Assembly: GCF_003441595.1 (NCBI RefSeq)
Contig: NZ_CP031848.1
Coordinates: 434,001 to 498,000 of the forward strand
DNA: 64,000 nt
Source of the DNA: Marinobacter sp. Arc7-DN-1
Lineage (GTDB): Bacteria; Pseudomonadota; Gammaproteobacteria; Pseudomonadales; Oleiphilaceae
Direction: 5' to 3'
Of this stretch, positions 47,887 through 57,498 are shown in pieces. The position numbers and the translations under genes were made by a program. The notes beneath the pieces were generated by a model. It saw nothing but the letters and a program-made list of their open reading frames with translations, ran no database searches and had not been told where the DNA came from. How positions within the stretch are numbered: position 1 is the stretch's first letter; each line of letters opens with the position of its first letter.

Positions 47887-48960
47887 TCAAACAGGGTAAG
47901 CGTCTTGCGGGCGCAATTCCCGGTACGCCTGCGTGGAGACCTTTCCCAAGCGTGGTGTCAGCCGGCAGGTACGTTTATCCCAGGGGTATTCCGCCTGACG
48001 CTTCAGCCATTCAGCGCCTTCGCCCTGTTTCCAGGCTTCCAGATCCAGGTCACGCCAGAACCGGGGATTACGCCCGGCTTGCTGGTCGTGCTCGGCTGTT
48101 ACCGGATCCAGATGACGGAAGGGCTCCAGCCTTGGCACATCCGGCAGCGGCTGGGATACGTCCATGTACCGCTGAAGCATGTCCCACAGGGCCATGACCT
48201 CTTCTTTGCTTGGCTCAATCCGGCTCAGGGAGGTCTGGCTGAACTGCTTACCGGTGTAGCGATGAACAAACATCAGGCGGTAGAAGATGCCGCCATGCTG
48301 GACCACACGTTCCACGTAGGCGTCGAACTCTTCAAACGGAGCCGTCAGCTTCTTTCCACCCGGAAGGGCAAAACTCAGCTTGCCCGTCTCTCGGTTGAAG
48401 GCGCTTTCGCCTGAATCCAGGCCGCGGTCCAGGAGTTTGCCCAGTAATTTGTCGAATGGTCTCAATAGCAGGGCGAAACCGCCCATGACCCAAGGCATGG
48501 TTTTAATGAGGATATAAAATGAAACTGGCATCCAAACGAAAACTGCAAATAGAATCACTAGAACTCGAAGAAAATATGCCGTATCGGTTGTAGTAACTAG
48601 CAAATAGTACACTGCGGCAACGCCACCACCGCCAACTAAGGCGGTGCCCCATACAGATGGAATAAGCAGCAGCAAAACCGAAAGGCCAATAAATGCCTTA
48701 CCATTGAGAAAACGAATTTGACGCTGATCCCACCACCACTCCCCAGATGTAAAGCCATCCGGGTCGCCCTGTTCCTGATGATGGACCGCAGCTACATCTT
48801 CACACACCAGGTAATAGGGCTCGATACCGGCGTAATCACCAAATGGCTGAAGGTCCTCACCAAGTCGTTCGCGTTTCTTTGGAGGCTCCGGCAATTCCGG
48901 AATCTGATCCGCTCGGAAACTGGTTTTCCCTTGGCTACTTGTGTGGCCATTCTCACTCAC
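47887..48960 (-). CDS. DUF6708-like membrane protein, effector partner
   Basis: 357 residues. Residues ~85-185 hold three or four hydrophobic helices (AFIGLSVLLLLIPSVWGTALVGG; VYYLLVTTTD; LRVLVILFAVFVWMPVSFYILI). These are flanked by soluble parts with EYFHR-like features (YYLVCEDVAAVHHQEQGDPDGF; DLDLEAWKQGEGAEWLKRQAEYP). Genes of this type (DUF6708) often accompany type VI effectors, and a role as immunity or chaperone partner is my inference. Its start overlaps the effector stop by four bases. The membrane part uses AT-rich codons unlike its neighbours. Confidence 0.6.
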   Translation of the reverse strand: MSENGHTSSQGKTSFRADQIPELPEPPKKRERLGEDLQPFGDYAGIEPYYLVCEDVAAVHHQEQGDPDGFTSGEWWWDQRQIRFLNGKAFIGLSVLLLLIPSVWGTALVGGGGVAAVYYLLVTTTDTAYFLRVLVILFAVFVWMPVSFYILIKTMPWVMGGFALLLRPFDKLLGKLLDRGLDSGESAFNRETGKLSFALPGGKKLTAPFEEFDAYVERVVQHGGIFYRLMFVHRYTGKQFSQTSLSRIEPSKEEVMALWDMLQRYMDVSQPLPDVPRLEPFRHLDPVTAEHDQQAGRNPRFWRDLDLEAWKQGEGAEWLKRQAEYPWDKRTCRLTPRLGKVSTQAYRELRPQDAYPV

Positions 48961-51845
48961 ACGGCGACCTCTTTCACAATCCAGTAGGGTACTGGCTCAT
49001 TGTCGAATGGGTTCAAAGCCTGGGGCCGTTTATCGGGCAACACACTGTGACGACTGATATCAAACGCCTCGTAATCATCAAGTACCGGCATAGGAACCCT
49101 AAATGGCGCTATTTCGCTCTCAATGCGCGCCTGCAAGACAACCCTCAGGCTGATGGTTCGCCTTTCACCATGACCAAACGCATGGGTTTCGCCACCGGCC
49201 AGGTTCCGTTCTATCAGAAAATGCACGGCGTGGTCTTCCGGTACGGGAACCCAAGTCGTCACCTTTCTTAAGGGCGTGTTTCGAGTCAAGTAATATTCAT
49301 CGACTTGTCCGGCGGGGGTATCCATTACGCCGTGCGTATATTCCAGTTCCTGAACGCCCAGCCTCAAATCCGGCTTCCTGTCTTTGGCTTTACCTTCCGC
49401 TGGCTGGCCAAGTTTGAAGCGGCTGACCAAGGGAGAACGCACCGTCACCCTGTAGTCGTCCGGGGACGGGTTGTGGCACGCAAGCATCGCCTGTTCCTTA
49501 CCGCTCAAGTCACCATACCGTTTGGCGGATACCGTTACCGGGGAAAGCTGGCTGAGCAACTGCGGATAATAGACAGCATCGTCAGCAGGCATTCCCTCGT
49601 GGGCCGGACCCAGGCCAAGGGGGCCCTGTTTCAGCACGCGCTCTATCTCACTGTCGGTAGCTATGGCTGCGAACACACTACCACCCAATACAACACCCAA
49701 CCCAAGCAGTGCCCAGCCCCAACCGGGTACCGCCAGCAATCCGGTCAGTAGTGGCGACGCCAGGAAGACGCTGCCGCCGGCAACAGCCAAACCATGCCCA
49801 AGAGCAGCATCCATATCACCACGGCTGAGACTATTTCGATAGTCCCAGGCGCTGATACCTACCATAAAACCCCCGGTCATATAATTGACCAGCCCCATAG
49901 CCCGAACAATTGTGCCGGCCCCAACCTTTAAAAGTCGCTTCTGGATAAGGGGGCCAATCATTGGCACGGATTTAATCTCAAAAAGGGGCCTGAGTATGAC
50001 CTTTGAGACCAGCTTGCTATCCGCCGGAGCGCTTACGACATGAAGCTTCATCAATGCTGTGGAGAGGTCTAAGACAGCCCCAATGAATTTAACAGCTGCA
50101 ATTCCATATTCTTCAGGCTTTAACTGTCTCCAGGACCAAATCTCTGAAGCGAGATTATACGCCGCCAACCCAACCAACACCCGGGATAACCCCGGCCCAT
50201 CAGCAAACGCTTTGGCCTTTTTCGCCCAGTCAATTTTCACGGCACTGAATGTCCGGGCTTCCGGGTGATCAACGGGCAGAACAAACACCCAGGTATGAGC
50301 CGCGGCCTTGACCAAGGTTTCGCTCCCTTCATCGATCAACCGGCTCGGGCTGGTGGACGCTATCCGTTTACCCGCTGCGTCTGTTCTGTCTGCAAACAGG
50401 TAATCATTGCGGCTTGTCAGGGCTTCGCTCTGGCGGTCTGCATCGGTTAGCCCGAAGGAGAGGCCCTTGCCGTGGACCCCCACGATGCTGTAGCGAGTAA
50501 GATCAACCTCCCCCCGATGCATTACCCGCAATTCCCCTCCAAGGTTGGGATCCGCGATATCGGCCGATTCTTTGACGGACGTGAACACGCGGTCCAGCTT
50601 GATGGCAGCCAGGTCGCCACTCTGGCGTAAACCTTCAACAGCCTTGAGTACAGCAGCGCTCCAGCCTCCCAAGGCTGTTTGAACCATTCCCGCTGCGGTG
50701 CCTGCTGCACCGCTGGGGACTGCGGACGAGCCATTGCCCGGATTGGAGTCACCTTCTTCCTGCTTTAGTTGCTGGGCCAACGCGCTGATGGACGAGAGGC
50801 CCGCTCCGGTCAGGCTGTCCTCCGTCAGCGTATTTTGATCGCCCGCGAGTTCCTTTAATCGCGCCAGCATGGGAGGAAGCTCACGGTCCGACTTTGCCCC
50901 CTCAGCGAGGGCGTCGATGAGCGGGTTCTTACCCAGGCCCTGTTTGAGCAGTCGTGACAAAATGCCCGGAGATTCCAGGCCGTGGGCATTCAGCACGCCG
51001 GGGAGTTGTTGTGTCAGGTTCAACAGATCGGCCTGGAGCGCAAACGCTTCGCAGGGCCCCAGCCCGTTGTGGTTGAGGTAATCATTACAGGCGGTGTCGA
51101 AGTCGCCGCTGTTGGCCAGTGTTTCCAGCGTCCCCAGATGGACAGAGATTTCCTCGAGCACCTTCTGGCGCTCGGAATGATCGAGAACCTTGTGGAGTTT
51201 ATTCCGGTCCACTGCGGCTCGCAGGGTCTCAACTTGTTCACTTGGGGCTGACGCTTGTGGATCGAACAGCGCCTGGCGTATCAACGTGGCGGAATGAATC
51301 AACGGTCGGTTTTTCAGGGATAGGTCGATGGCATCGAGGTAATACAGGGCCAGGTGCAACTGCGCCAGGGCATGGCGCAGGCGGAACAGCGGGTCGGGAA
51401 TGGCGACGCACACGATGGCACTGTGCGCCCTGGCTTCGGCCAGGGTATCGTCTGACGGGTCTGCCTTCAGGGTCAGGTCGGAAAGTTCAAAGCGATTCTG
51501 CAGAAAAACCGGCACCAGGAAGTCGGTCACGGGTTTGCCCACCGGTGAACGGCGGTCGGCTTTTTGCTGGCGGGCGGGTGTCAGGTCGACCTCGCTGAGG
51601 GTGCCCTCGGAACTGACTTCGAATTCCCGCCAGAGTGTCTGCCCCCGGAATACATAGAGGTAACCGGGGCGCAGTGTGGAAACAGCCCGCCCACCAAACA
51701 CGGTCACGCCGCTGACCTTGATGGGGCGCTTGCGGTGAATTTCGGCCACCGGGCACACGCTCAGCAGGGTATTGCCGAGTTCGCCTTCTGGCTTTTCTTC
51801 CAGTGGTGTCCAGTCCTCCAGCACCGGCACGTTGAAGGTGTTCAC
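48957..51845 (-). CDS. Large VasX-like type VI secretion effector candidate
   Basis: 962 residues in the frame from GTG 51845. The N-terminal ~130 residues contain VSTLRPGYLYVFRG, the landmark of the VasX N-terminal region. The middle is helical. Hydrophobic helices appear near residues 690-790 (YMTGGFMVGISAWDY; GGSVFLASPLLTGLLAVPGWGWALLGLGVVLGGSVF), as expected of a pore-forming or membrane-targeting effector. The C-terminal ~150 residues are soluble. The GTG is a poor start: GGGAGG abuts it. An ATG coupled to the vgrG end at 51960 opens another frame (SESFTLKPEKLEKTIRL), so the amino terminus has probably been frameshifted or cut. Confidence 0.65.
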   Translation of the reverse strand: MNTFNVPVLEDWTPLEEKPEGELGNTLLSVCPVAEIHRKRPIKVSGVTVFGGRAVSTLRPGYLYVFRGQTLWREFEVSSEGTLSEVDLTPARQQKADRRSPVGKPVTDFLVPVFLQNRFELSDLTLKADPSDDTLAEARAHSAIVCVAIPDPLFRLRHALAQLHLALYYLDAIDLSLKNRPLIHSATLIRQALFDPQASAPSEQVETLRAAVDRNKLHKVLDHSERQKVLEEISVHLGTLETLANSGDFDTACNDYLNHNGLGPCEAFALQADLLNLTQQLPGVLNAHGLESPGILSRLLKQGLGKNPLIDALAEGAKSDRELPPMLARLKELAGDQNTLTEDSLTGAGLSSISALAQQLKQEEGDSNPGNGSSAVPSGAAGTAAGMVQTALGGWSAAVLKAVEGLRQSGDLAAIKLDRVFTSVKESADIADPNLGGELRVMHRGEVDLTRYSIVGVHGKGLSFGLTDADRQSEALTSRNDYLFADRTDAAGKRIASTSPSRLIDEGSETLVKAAAHTWVFVLPVDHPEARTFSAVKIDWAKKAKAFADGPGLSRVLVGLAAYNLASEIWSWRQLKPEEYGIAAVKFIGAVLDLSTALMKLHVVSAPADSKLVSKVILRPLFEIKSVPMIGPLIQKRLLKVGAGTIVRAMGLVNYMTGGFMVGISAWDYRNSLSRGDMDAALGHGLAVAGGSVFLASPLLTGLLAVPGWGWALLGLGVVLGGSVFAAIATDSEIERVLKQGPLGLGPAHEGMPADDAVYYPQLLSQLSPVTVSAKRYGDLSGKEQAMLACHNPSPDDYRVTVRSPLVSRFKLGQPAEGKAKDRKPDLRLGVQELEYTHGVMDTPAGQVDEYYLTRNTPLRKVTTWVPVPEDHAVHFLIERNLAGGETHAFGHGERRTISLRVVLQARIESEIAPFRVPMPVLDDYEAFDISRHSVLPDKRPQALNPFDNEPVPYWIVKEVAV

Positions 51846-51956
51846 CCTCCCGGGTTGGGATAGCCATCACCATCCCTGCTGGCTCACCGGTGTCGTTTTC
51901 GGCCCTCAGGCGGATTGTTTTTTCCAGTTTTTCAGGTTTGAGAGTGAAAGATTCGC

Positions 51957-53477
51957 TCATACCGTCTTGCTCTTCCCTGAGGTTGATGTACTTTTCAGCA
52001 GGTCCTGCTCACTGTCCCGGCCTCTGACGTCCGCAAGCCGGTCCTGCCCATCCTCCTCGCTGGCCGGGGCCACTTGAGTCGGGTTGCTCTCGGCTTGCCT
52101 GGCCCGGCCAGTGAGGGCCGTTGTTGCAGGCGCGGATTCCGGGTCGGCGTTGGCTCGGGTGCTGGTTTGCGCTAACGATCCCTGTGTAACCTTGGTGCCT
52201 GCCACCGGCCTTGAGGGTGACTTCCGCGCCCGCTTCGATCACGATTTTCATGCCGGCCTTGTGGTGGATTTCGCTGCCGGCTTCATGGCCGATTCTCGGA
52301 AGTGCGATGAACCCGTACTGTCCACCGGCCCAACCCTGGCTGACTCTGAGCCAGGCACTGCTGTGTTCATCATTTTCTGAATAGCGATCCCAGGGGAATC
52401 GGACTTTCACCCGGCCGTACTGGTCGCAATGGATTTCTTCGCCTTCCGGGCCGGTTACGATGGCGATCTGGGGGCCGTCCATCAAGGGGCGGTGTGTGAC
52501 CTGTGGCCGCCAAGTGCGATCCGCGGGGATGGCGTTGAAGGCGTTGTGGTAGGTGGTAGAGCCACTGCCCCCACGGTAAAGTCGGGGCGGTTGCTCTGGC
52601 CATTGGCAGTGGCGGCGTCGTTCCTGAGGGCATCCAGGCGGCTCTCGGTGAAGGGCTGGCCGCTGGCGTCCTGTTTGAACCGGCCGGGGTAGTCGTAGTG
52701 CTGGTAGTCGTCCCGCTGGGCCGCCAGCCTGCCGGCCTGCTGTTCGTGAATCAGGGCGTAGGCGGGGTTCCTGAAGGTGTAGTCCTTCATGGCCACGGAG
52801 GCGGCCCTGATCCGTTCCCGGTAGCTGAACTGGAAGACGGCGCTCTGGCGGGTGCTGCCACCGGCCTTGCTGTTGTACGCCACCGGGTCGAGCCTGGGGG
52901 CGTCGCCGTGGTGGTCGGCGATGATCAGGGCGGGAGGCTCGTTTCCTTCTACCTCACCGTGACTATAGCGATAGTGCCAGCCTTCCTCGGCGGCCAGTCG
53001 TTCGACAAAGTCCAGGTCGCTTTCCCGGTGCTGGACACAGTACTCCCGTTCCTCGGGGGTGCGCTTGAGGTCAAAGACGGTATCAATGATGCCTCGCTCT
53101 TCGAGCAGGGTGTGCACGATGGCATCGGTGCTTTGGGTCTGGAAGATGCGGCTGTTGTGCATCAAGCCCAGGCGCCACAGCGGGGGTTGGACGATGACTT
53201 CGTAGCGGGTGCGGCGATGGCCGGAGTCGCTCCGGGCGAATTCGTTGACCACGCCGGTAAAGCGCCGAAGCGGTACACCGTCCTGCCAGACCACCAGTTC
53301 CACGGGCTGTTCCAAGACTTCCTCGGCTGAAATGTCCGGGGAGGTACTGGCCAGTTCCAGTTTGCAGTGGCAAAGCCTGGATAGGTGTTCGGTCAGTTCA
53401 AAACGGGCGACCACGAACAGGTCTTTGGGGAGTTGGCCAAGGGTGGCCGTGAACTGCAGTCCGGTTGCCTGAGGCAT
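51957..53477 (-). pseudogene. Degenerate vgrG (type VI spike protein)
   Basis: Three frames together give a VgrG. Residues ~1-300 (FTATLGQLPKDLFVVARFELTEHLS..YYVEHRES-like REYCVQHRESDLDFVERL) read in the first frame down to about 52560. A frameshift then leads to [47 protein letters not shown]. The chain then jumps from LPRIGHE directly to [26 protein letters not shown], losing the usual gp5-like segment. A further shift at about 52205 leads to the tail. With two frameshifts and one in-frame deletion it cannot make a normal spike. Confidence 0.8.
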
Positions 53478-53625
53478 GATTCCATCCTTGATAAACTAAA
53501 TCCATTTAGTTTCGCAAAGCCAGAAGCCCCGCTTCCTGCGGGTGCCCTGTCGGCTTTATACGGGAGGACAGTAGCAAAACAGAGGTTCTGAGTCCATGGT
53601 TCTTTAACAGGATTGCTCGATAATA

Positions 53626-53651
53626 GAAAAGGCACCCGAAGGTGCCTTTTC
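53626..53651. terminator. Rho-independent terminator after etfA
   Basis: GAAAAGGCACC (53626-53636) and GGTGCCTTTTC (53641-53651) form an 11-bp perfect stem with a CGAA tetraloop. A/T tails on both sides make it likely bidirectional. It lies 18 bases past the etfA stop and separates it from the vgrG region. Confidence 0.85.
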
Positions 53652-53668
53652 TCAAGCTGAACAGAAAG

Positions 53669-54610
53669 TTAAAGAACTTTCTTCAGCTCTTCTTCAAGTT
53701 GCGGAACCGCTTCGAACAGATCCGCTACCAGGCCATAATCGGCTACCTGGAAGATCGGCGCTTCTTCATCCTTGTTGATCGCAACGATCACCTTGGAATC
53801 GGACATACCGGCCAGGTGCTGGATGGCACCGGAAATACCAACGGCAACGTACAGCTGCGGGGCGACGATCTTACCGGTCTGGCCAACCTGCATGTCGTTC
53901 GGTACGAAACCGGCGTCGACAGCGGCACGGGATGCACCAACGGCGGCGCCCAGCAGATCAGCAACCTGCTCCAGCATCCTGAAGTTGTCGCCGTTCTGCA
54001 TGCCGCGGCCACCGGAGATAACGATACCGGCACTGGCCAGGTCCGGACGGTCAGATTTGGCTTTCTCTTCGTTTACGAAGGAAGACAGACCAGCGTCCTT
54101 GACCACCTCCAGCTGCTCAACGGCGGCGGAGCCACCTTCGGCTGCAACCGGATCGAACGCGGTCGGACGAACAGTGATGACTTTGATGCTGTCGCTGGAC
54201 TTCACTGTCGCGATCGCATTACCCGCGTAGATCGGACGAACGAAGGTGTCATCAGACTCAACACGCATGATGTCGGATACCTGGGCGACGTCCAGCAGCG
54301 CTGCAACGCGCGGCATGAAGTCTTTGCCAGTGGTACCGGCAGCAGCCAGGATGTGGCTGTAGCCCTTGCCCACTTCGGCAACCAGCTCGCCCAGGTTCTC
54401 GCCCAGGAAGTGACCATAAGCAGCGTTATCGGCAACCAGTACCTTGTTAACGCCTTCGGCCTTGGCTGCTGCTTCGGCAACGGCGCCACAGTTTTCACCG
54501 GCAACCAGTACGTCGATGTCTCCGCCGATGGCCTTGGCAGCCGCTACAACATTCAGGGTAGCCTGCTTCAGGCTGCTGTTGTCATGTTCAGCAATTACAA
54601 GGATGCTCAT
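53669..54610 (-). CDS. etfA: Electron transfer flavoprotein, alpha subunit
   Basis: 313 residues. The C-terminal FAD-binding domain has SAGIVISGGRGMQNGDNF, GASRAAVDAGF, QVGQTGKIVAPQLYVAVGISGAIQHLAGM and VIVAINKDEEAPIFQVADYGLVADLF, all family signatures. It forms a heterodimer with EtfB and passes electrons from acyl-CoA and other dehydrogenases to ETF-ubiquinone oxidoreductase. It starts one base after the etfB stop, so etfBA is one operon that ends at the terminator above. Confidence 0.97.
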   Translation of the reverse strand: MSILVIAEHDNSSLKQATLNVVAAAKAIGGDIDVLVAGENCGAVAEAAAKAEGVNKVLVADNAAYGHFLGENLGELVAEVGKGYSHILAAAGTTGKDFMPRVAALLDVAQVSDIMRVESDDTFVRPIYAGNAIATVKSSDSIKVITVRPTAFDPVAAEGGSAAVEQLEVVKDAGLSSFVNEEKAKSDRPDLASAGIVISGGRGMQNGDNFRMLEQVADLLGAAVGASRAAVDAGFVPNDMQVGQTGKIVAPQLYVAVGISGAIQHLAGMSDSKVIVAINKDEEAPIFQVADYGLVADLFEAVPQLEEELKKVL

Positions 54611-55360
54611 TCAGATCACCTTCGCTTCGTTCTTCAGTTTATCGACCAGCTCGGCAACGTCGGCCACTTTTACACCCGCCTGACGGGAGGCAGGCGCTTC
54701 AACCTTCAGAGTGGAAAGACGCGGTGTAATATCGACACCCAGATCGGCCGGGCTCATGGCGTCCAGCGGCTTCTTCTTAGCTTTCATGATGTTCGGCAGG
54801 GAAGCGTAACGCGGCTCGTTCAGACGCAGGTCCGTGGTGACAACCGCCGGCAGGTTCAGGGAAAGGGTCATCAGACCACCGTCTACCTCACGGGTTACGT
54901 TAACCTTGTCGCCTTCAACAACCACTTCGGATGCAAAGGTGCCCTGCCCCATTCCGGTCAGCGCGGCCAGCATCTGGCCAGTCTGGTTGTTATCGGAATC
55001 AATGGACTGCTTGCCGAGAATGACCAGCTTTGGCTCTTCCTTCTCAACAACAGCCTTCAGCAGCTTGGCCGCTTCGAGAGACTGAACCTCCTCGTCCGTT
55101 TCGACGTGGATACCACGGTCCGCACCCAGCGCCAGCGCAGTACGGATCTGCTCCTGGCAGGCTTTCGGGCCAATGGAAACCACCACGATTTCACTGGCAA
55201 CACCCTTCTCTTTCAGGCGAACCGCTTCTTCTACCGCGATCTCGCAGAACGGGTTCATTGCCATCTTGACGTTGGCGAGATCAACACCGGTATTGTCCGG
55301 CTTGACGCGCACCTTTACGTTGTAGTCGATTACTCGTTTTACAGCGACCAGAACCTTCAT
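54611..55360 (-). CDS. etfB: Electron transfer flavoprotein, beta subunit
   Basis: 249 residues. [27 protein letters not shown] is the classic EtfB start. [32 protein letters not shown] and the recognition loop region [19 protein letters not shown] follow. It binds AMP and docks to partner dehydrogenases. First gene of the etfBA operon, transcribed leftwards from the 400-base region shared with ETF-QO. Confidence 0.97.
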   Translation of the reverse strand: MKVLVAVKRVIDYNVKVRVKPDNTGVDLANVKMAMNPFCEIAVEEAVRLKEKGVASEIVVVSIGPKACQEQIRTALALGADRGIHVETDEEVQSLEAAKLLKAVVEKEEPKLVILGKQSIDSDNNQTGQMLAALTGMGQGTFASEVVVEGDKVNVTREVDGGLMTLSLNLPAVVTTDLRLNEPRYASLPNIMKAKKKPLDAMSPADLGVDITPRLSTLKVEAPASRQAGVKVADVAELVDKLKNEAKVI

Positions 55361-55778
55361 AGATTCCTCGTTCTTCTACGATGGGTTTATGACTTGCAGT
55401 CCTCACGTGAAGCCTGCCGAAATTCGATGCGCACTAATAATGGAGGCAACGCTCAGCAGAATCAATAGCCTCAGACGACGCGTCAGGACAGATGTTTCAG
55501 CCAGTTTCCCGGTATTGACCGGGAATGGCGATGAGACGATACTAGATTTCGACTCAAAACACACGATGTTTCAGTGTGCTCATACAATGCCAAAGGACAG
55601 ACCAAATTTCAAACAAACGTTTGTTTGATTCATCAAATACGGTATCCTTTGCTATAAACAAGTCGTTGAATTCGGCTTCTGGCAGTCGTCTATAGGCAGT
55701 TTTACCGGTATGATGACGACCCAGAAAAATTCGCCTGCGGGCACATAATATCCATTAAAGATGTTTGAGGAGACCAAC
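55361..55778. promoter_or_regulatory. Divergent etfBA / ETF-QO control region
   Basis: The longest gene-free stretch in the window, 418 bases between two divergent operons of one electron-transfer chain. It becomes AT-rich toward the ETF-QO side and holds the 18-base palindrome annotated separately. A TATAAA at 55653-55658 could be a -10 element for ETF-QO, but no well-spaced -35 is evident. No gene or RNA fold is recognised. Confidence 0.6.
55610..55627. promoter_or_regulatory. Perfect 18-base palindrome, PsrA/TetR-type operator candidate
   Basis: CAAACAAACGTTTGTTTG is its own reverse complement. The CAAAC/GTTTG half-sites resemble the operators of PsrA and related TetR regulators, which respond to fatty-acyl-CoA and control beta-oxidation and electron-transfer flavoprotein genes in gammaproteobacteria. 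Its place between etfBA and ETF-QO fits this exactly. Regulator identity is inference. Confidence 0.6.
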
Positions 55779-57431
55779 GTGGAACGCGAATCGATGGAAT
55801 TTGATGTTCTGATCGTCGGCGGTGGCCCGGCGGGCCTGTCGGCAGCTTGTCGTGTCATGCAACTGGCACAGGAAGCTGGCGAGGAACTCACCGTATGCGT
55901 GGTAGAGAAAGGTTCTGAGATCGGCGCCCACATTCTGGCCGGTACCGTATTCGAGCCCACCGCCCTCAACGAACTCTTCCCGGACTGGAAAGAGAAAGGT
56001 GCCCCGCTCAACACGCCGGTTACCCGTGACGACATTTTCCTGCTGAAGAACCAGGAAAACGCCACCAGGATCCCTAATGCGTTTGTGCCCAAAAACATGC
56101 ACAACCATGGCAACTATATTATCAGCCTGGGCAACCTGTGCCGCTGGCTCGCCGAGCAGGCCGAAGGCCTGGGCGTTGAAGTTTATCCGGGCTTCGCGGC
56201 CGCCGAGACCATCATCGAAGACGGCCAGGTAAAAGGCATCATCACCGGTGACATGGGCGTTGCCCGTGACGGTTCCGAGAAAGACGGCTACATGCCGGGC
56301 ATGGAACTGCGCGCCAAGTACACCCTGTTTACTGAAGGCTGCCGTGGGCACCTGGGCAAACGCCTGATCAACGATTTCAAGCTTGATGAAGGCAAGGATC
56401 CGCAGCATTACGGGATCGGCATCAAGGAGCTGTGGGACATTGATCCTGCCAAACACGAGCCGGGCCTGGTTGTACATACCACGGGCTGGCCGCTGAACGA
56501 AACCGGTTCCACTGGTGGCTCTTTCCTGTACCACCTGGAAAACGGCCAGGTTTACGTGGGGCTGATCACCGATCTTTCCTACAGCAACCCGCACCTGAGC
56601 CCGTTTGAAGAATTCCAGCGCCTGAAGCTGCACCCGGAAGTGAAAAAATACCTGGAAGGCGGCAAGCGTGTCGCCTACGGCGCCCGAGCTATTACCAAAG
56701 GCGGTTTCAACTCCCTGCCGAAGATGAGCTTCCCTGGCGGCCTGCTGCTCGGTTGTGATGCTGGCACCCTGAACTTTTCCAAGATCAAGGGCTCCCATAC
56801 CGCCATGAAGTCCGGTCTGCTTGGCGCAGACGCGGTGTTTGAAGCGCTGAAAGAAGGCAGGAATGGCGAGGAAATCACCAGCTTCCAGAAGCGGTATGAA
56901 GACAGCTGGCTTTACAAGGAGCTGTACGCAGAGCGTAACTTCGGCCCGGCCATGCACAAGTTCGGCAACGTGATTGGCGGCGCGATCGCCTTCTTCGAGC
57001 AGAACATCCTGCATCGCAGCCTTCCGTTCACTTTCCACGACACCACGCCGGATTACGCCACCATGAAGCCGGCCTCTGAGTGCAAGAAAGTGAGCTATCC
57101 GAAGCCGGATAACACCCTGACCTTCGACCGTCTGTCGTCGGTATTCATTTCCAACACCAACCATGAGGAAGATCAGCCGGTTCACCTGAAGCTGACCGAT
57201 CCGGAGCTTCCGATCCGGGACAACCTGCCAAAATACGACGAGCCCGCGCAGCGCTATTGTCCGGCAGGCGTGTACGAAGTGGTCGAAAAAGACGACGGCA
57301 GCGGCAAGCGCTTTCAGATCAACGCCCAGAACTGCGTTCACTGCAAGACCTGTGACATCAAGGACCCGGCCCAGAATATTACCTGGGTGACGCCGGAGGG
57401 GGGCGGTGGCCCGAACTATCCGAACATGTGA
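55779..57431 (+). CDS. Electron transfer flavoprotein-ubiquinone oxidoreductase
   Basis: 550 residues. The FAD loop is FDVLIVGGGPAGLSAACR, and the quinone-binding region LPKMSFPGGLLLGCDAGTLN is present. The C-terminal 4Fe-4S cluster cysteines are in CPAGVYEV and NCVHCKTCDIKDPAQNITW. It takes electrons from EtfAB to ubiquinone at the inner membrane. I place the start at GTG 55779, where GAGGAG lies eight bases upstream and the protein begins like known homologues (xEREsMEFDV), rather than at ATG 55761. It is divergent from etfBA and ends before two terminators. Confidence 0.95.
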   Translation: MERESMEFDVLIVGGGPAGLSAACRVMQLAQEAGEELTVCVVEKGSEIGAHILAGTVFEPTALNELFPDWKEKGAPLNTPVTRDDIFLLKNQENATRIPNAFVPKNMHNHGNYIISLGNLCRWLAEQAEGLGVEVYPGFAAAETIIEDGQVKGIITGDMGVARDGSEKDGYMPGMELRAKYTLFTEGCRGHLGKRLINDFKLDEGKDPQHYGIGIKELWDIDPAKHEPGLVVHTTGWPLNETGSTGGSFLYHLENGQVYVGLITDLSYSNPHLSPFEEFQRLKLHPEVKKYLEGGKRVAYGARAITKGGFNSLPKMSFPGGLLLGCDAGTLNFSKIKGSHTAMKSGLLGADAVFEALKEGRNGEEITSFQKRYEDSWLYKELYAERNFGPAMHKFGNVIGGAIAFFEQNILHRSLPFTFHDTTPDYATMKPASECKKVSYPKPDNTLTFDRLSSVFISNTNHEEDQPVHLKLTDPELPIRDNLPKYDEPAQRYCPAGVYEVVEKDDGSGKRFQINAQNCVHCKTCDIKDPAQNITWVTPEGGGGPNYPNM

Positions 57432-57435
57432 ACCT

Positions 57436-57470
57436 GGGGTCAGATGAAGGTTTTCATCTGACCCCGTTTT
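57436..57470 (+). terminator. Terminator 1 after ETF-QO
   Basis: GGGGTCAGATGAA (57436-57448) pairs perfectly with TTCATCTGACCCC (57453-57465) over a GGTT loop and is followed by GTTTT. It starts five bases past the stop codon. Confidence 0.85.
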
Positions 57471-57498
57471 CTCGATCTGCCGGATAGCCGGTGAACTC

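Noticed and set aside
53642..55468. A 608-codon open frame on the plus strand across etfA and etfB
   Set aside because: It is antisense to two clear genes with full family motifs. Its translation has no recognisable domain.
55755..57341. A 528-codon open frame on the minus strand
   Set aside because: It is antisense to the complete ETF-ubiquinone oxidoreductase gene.
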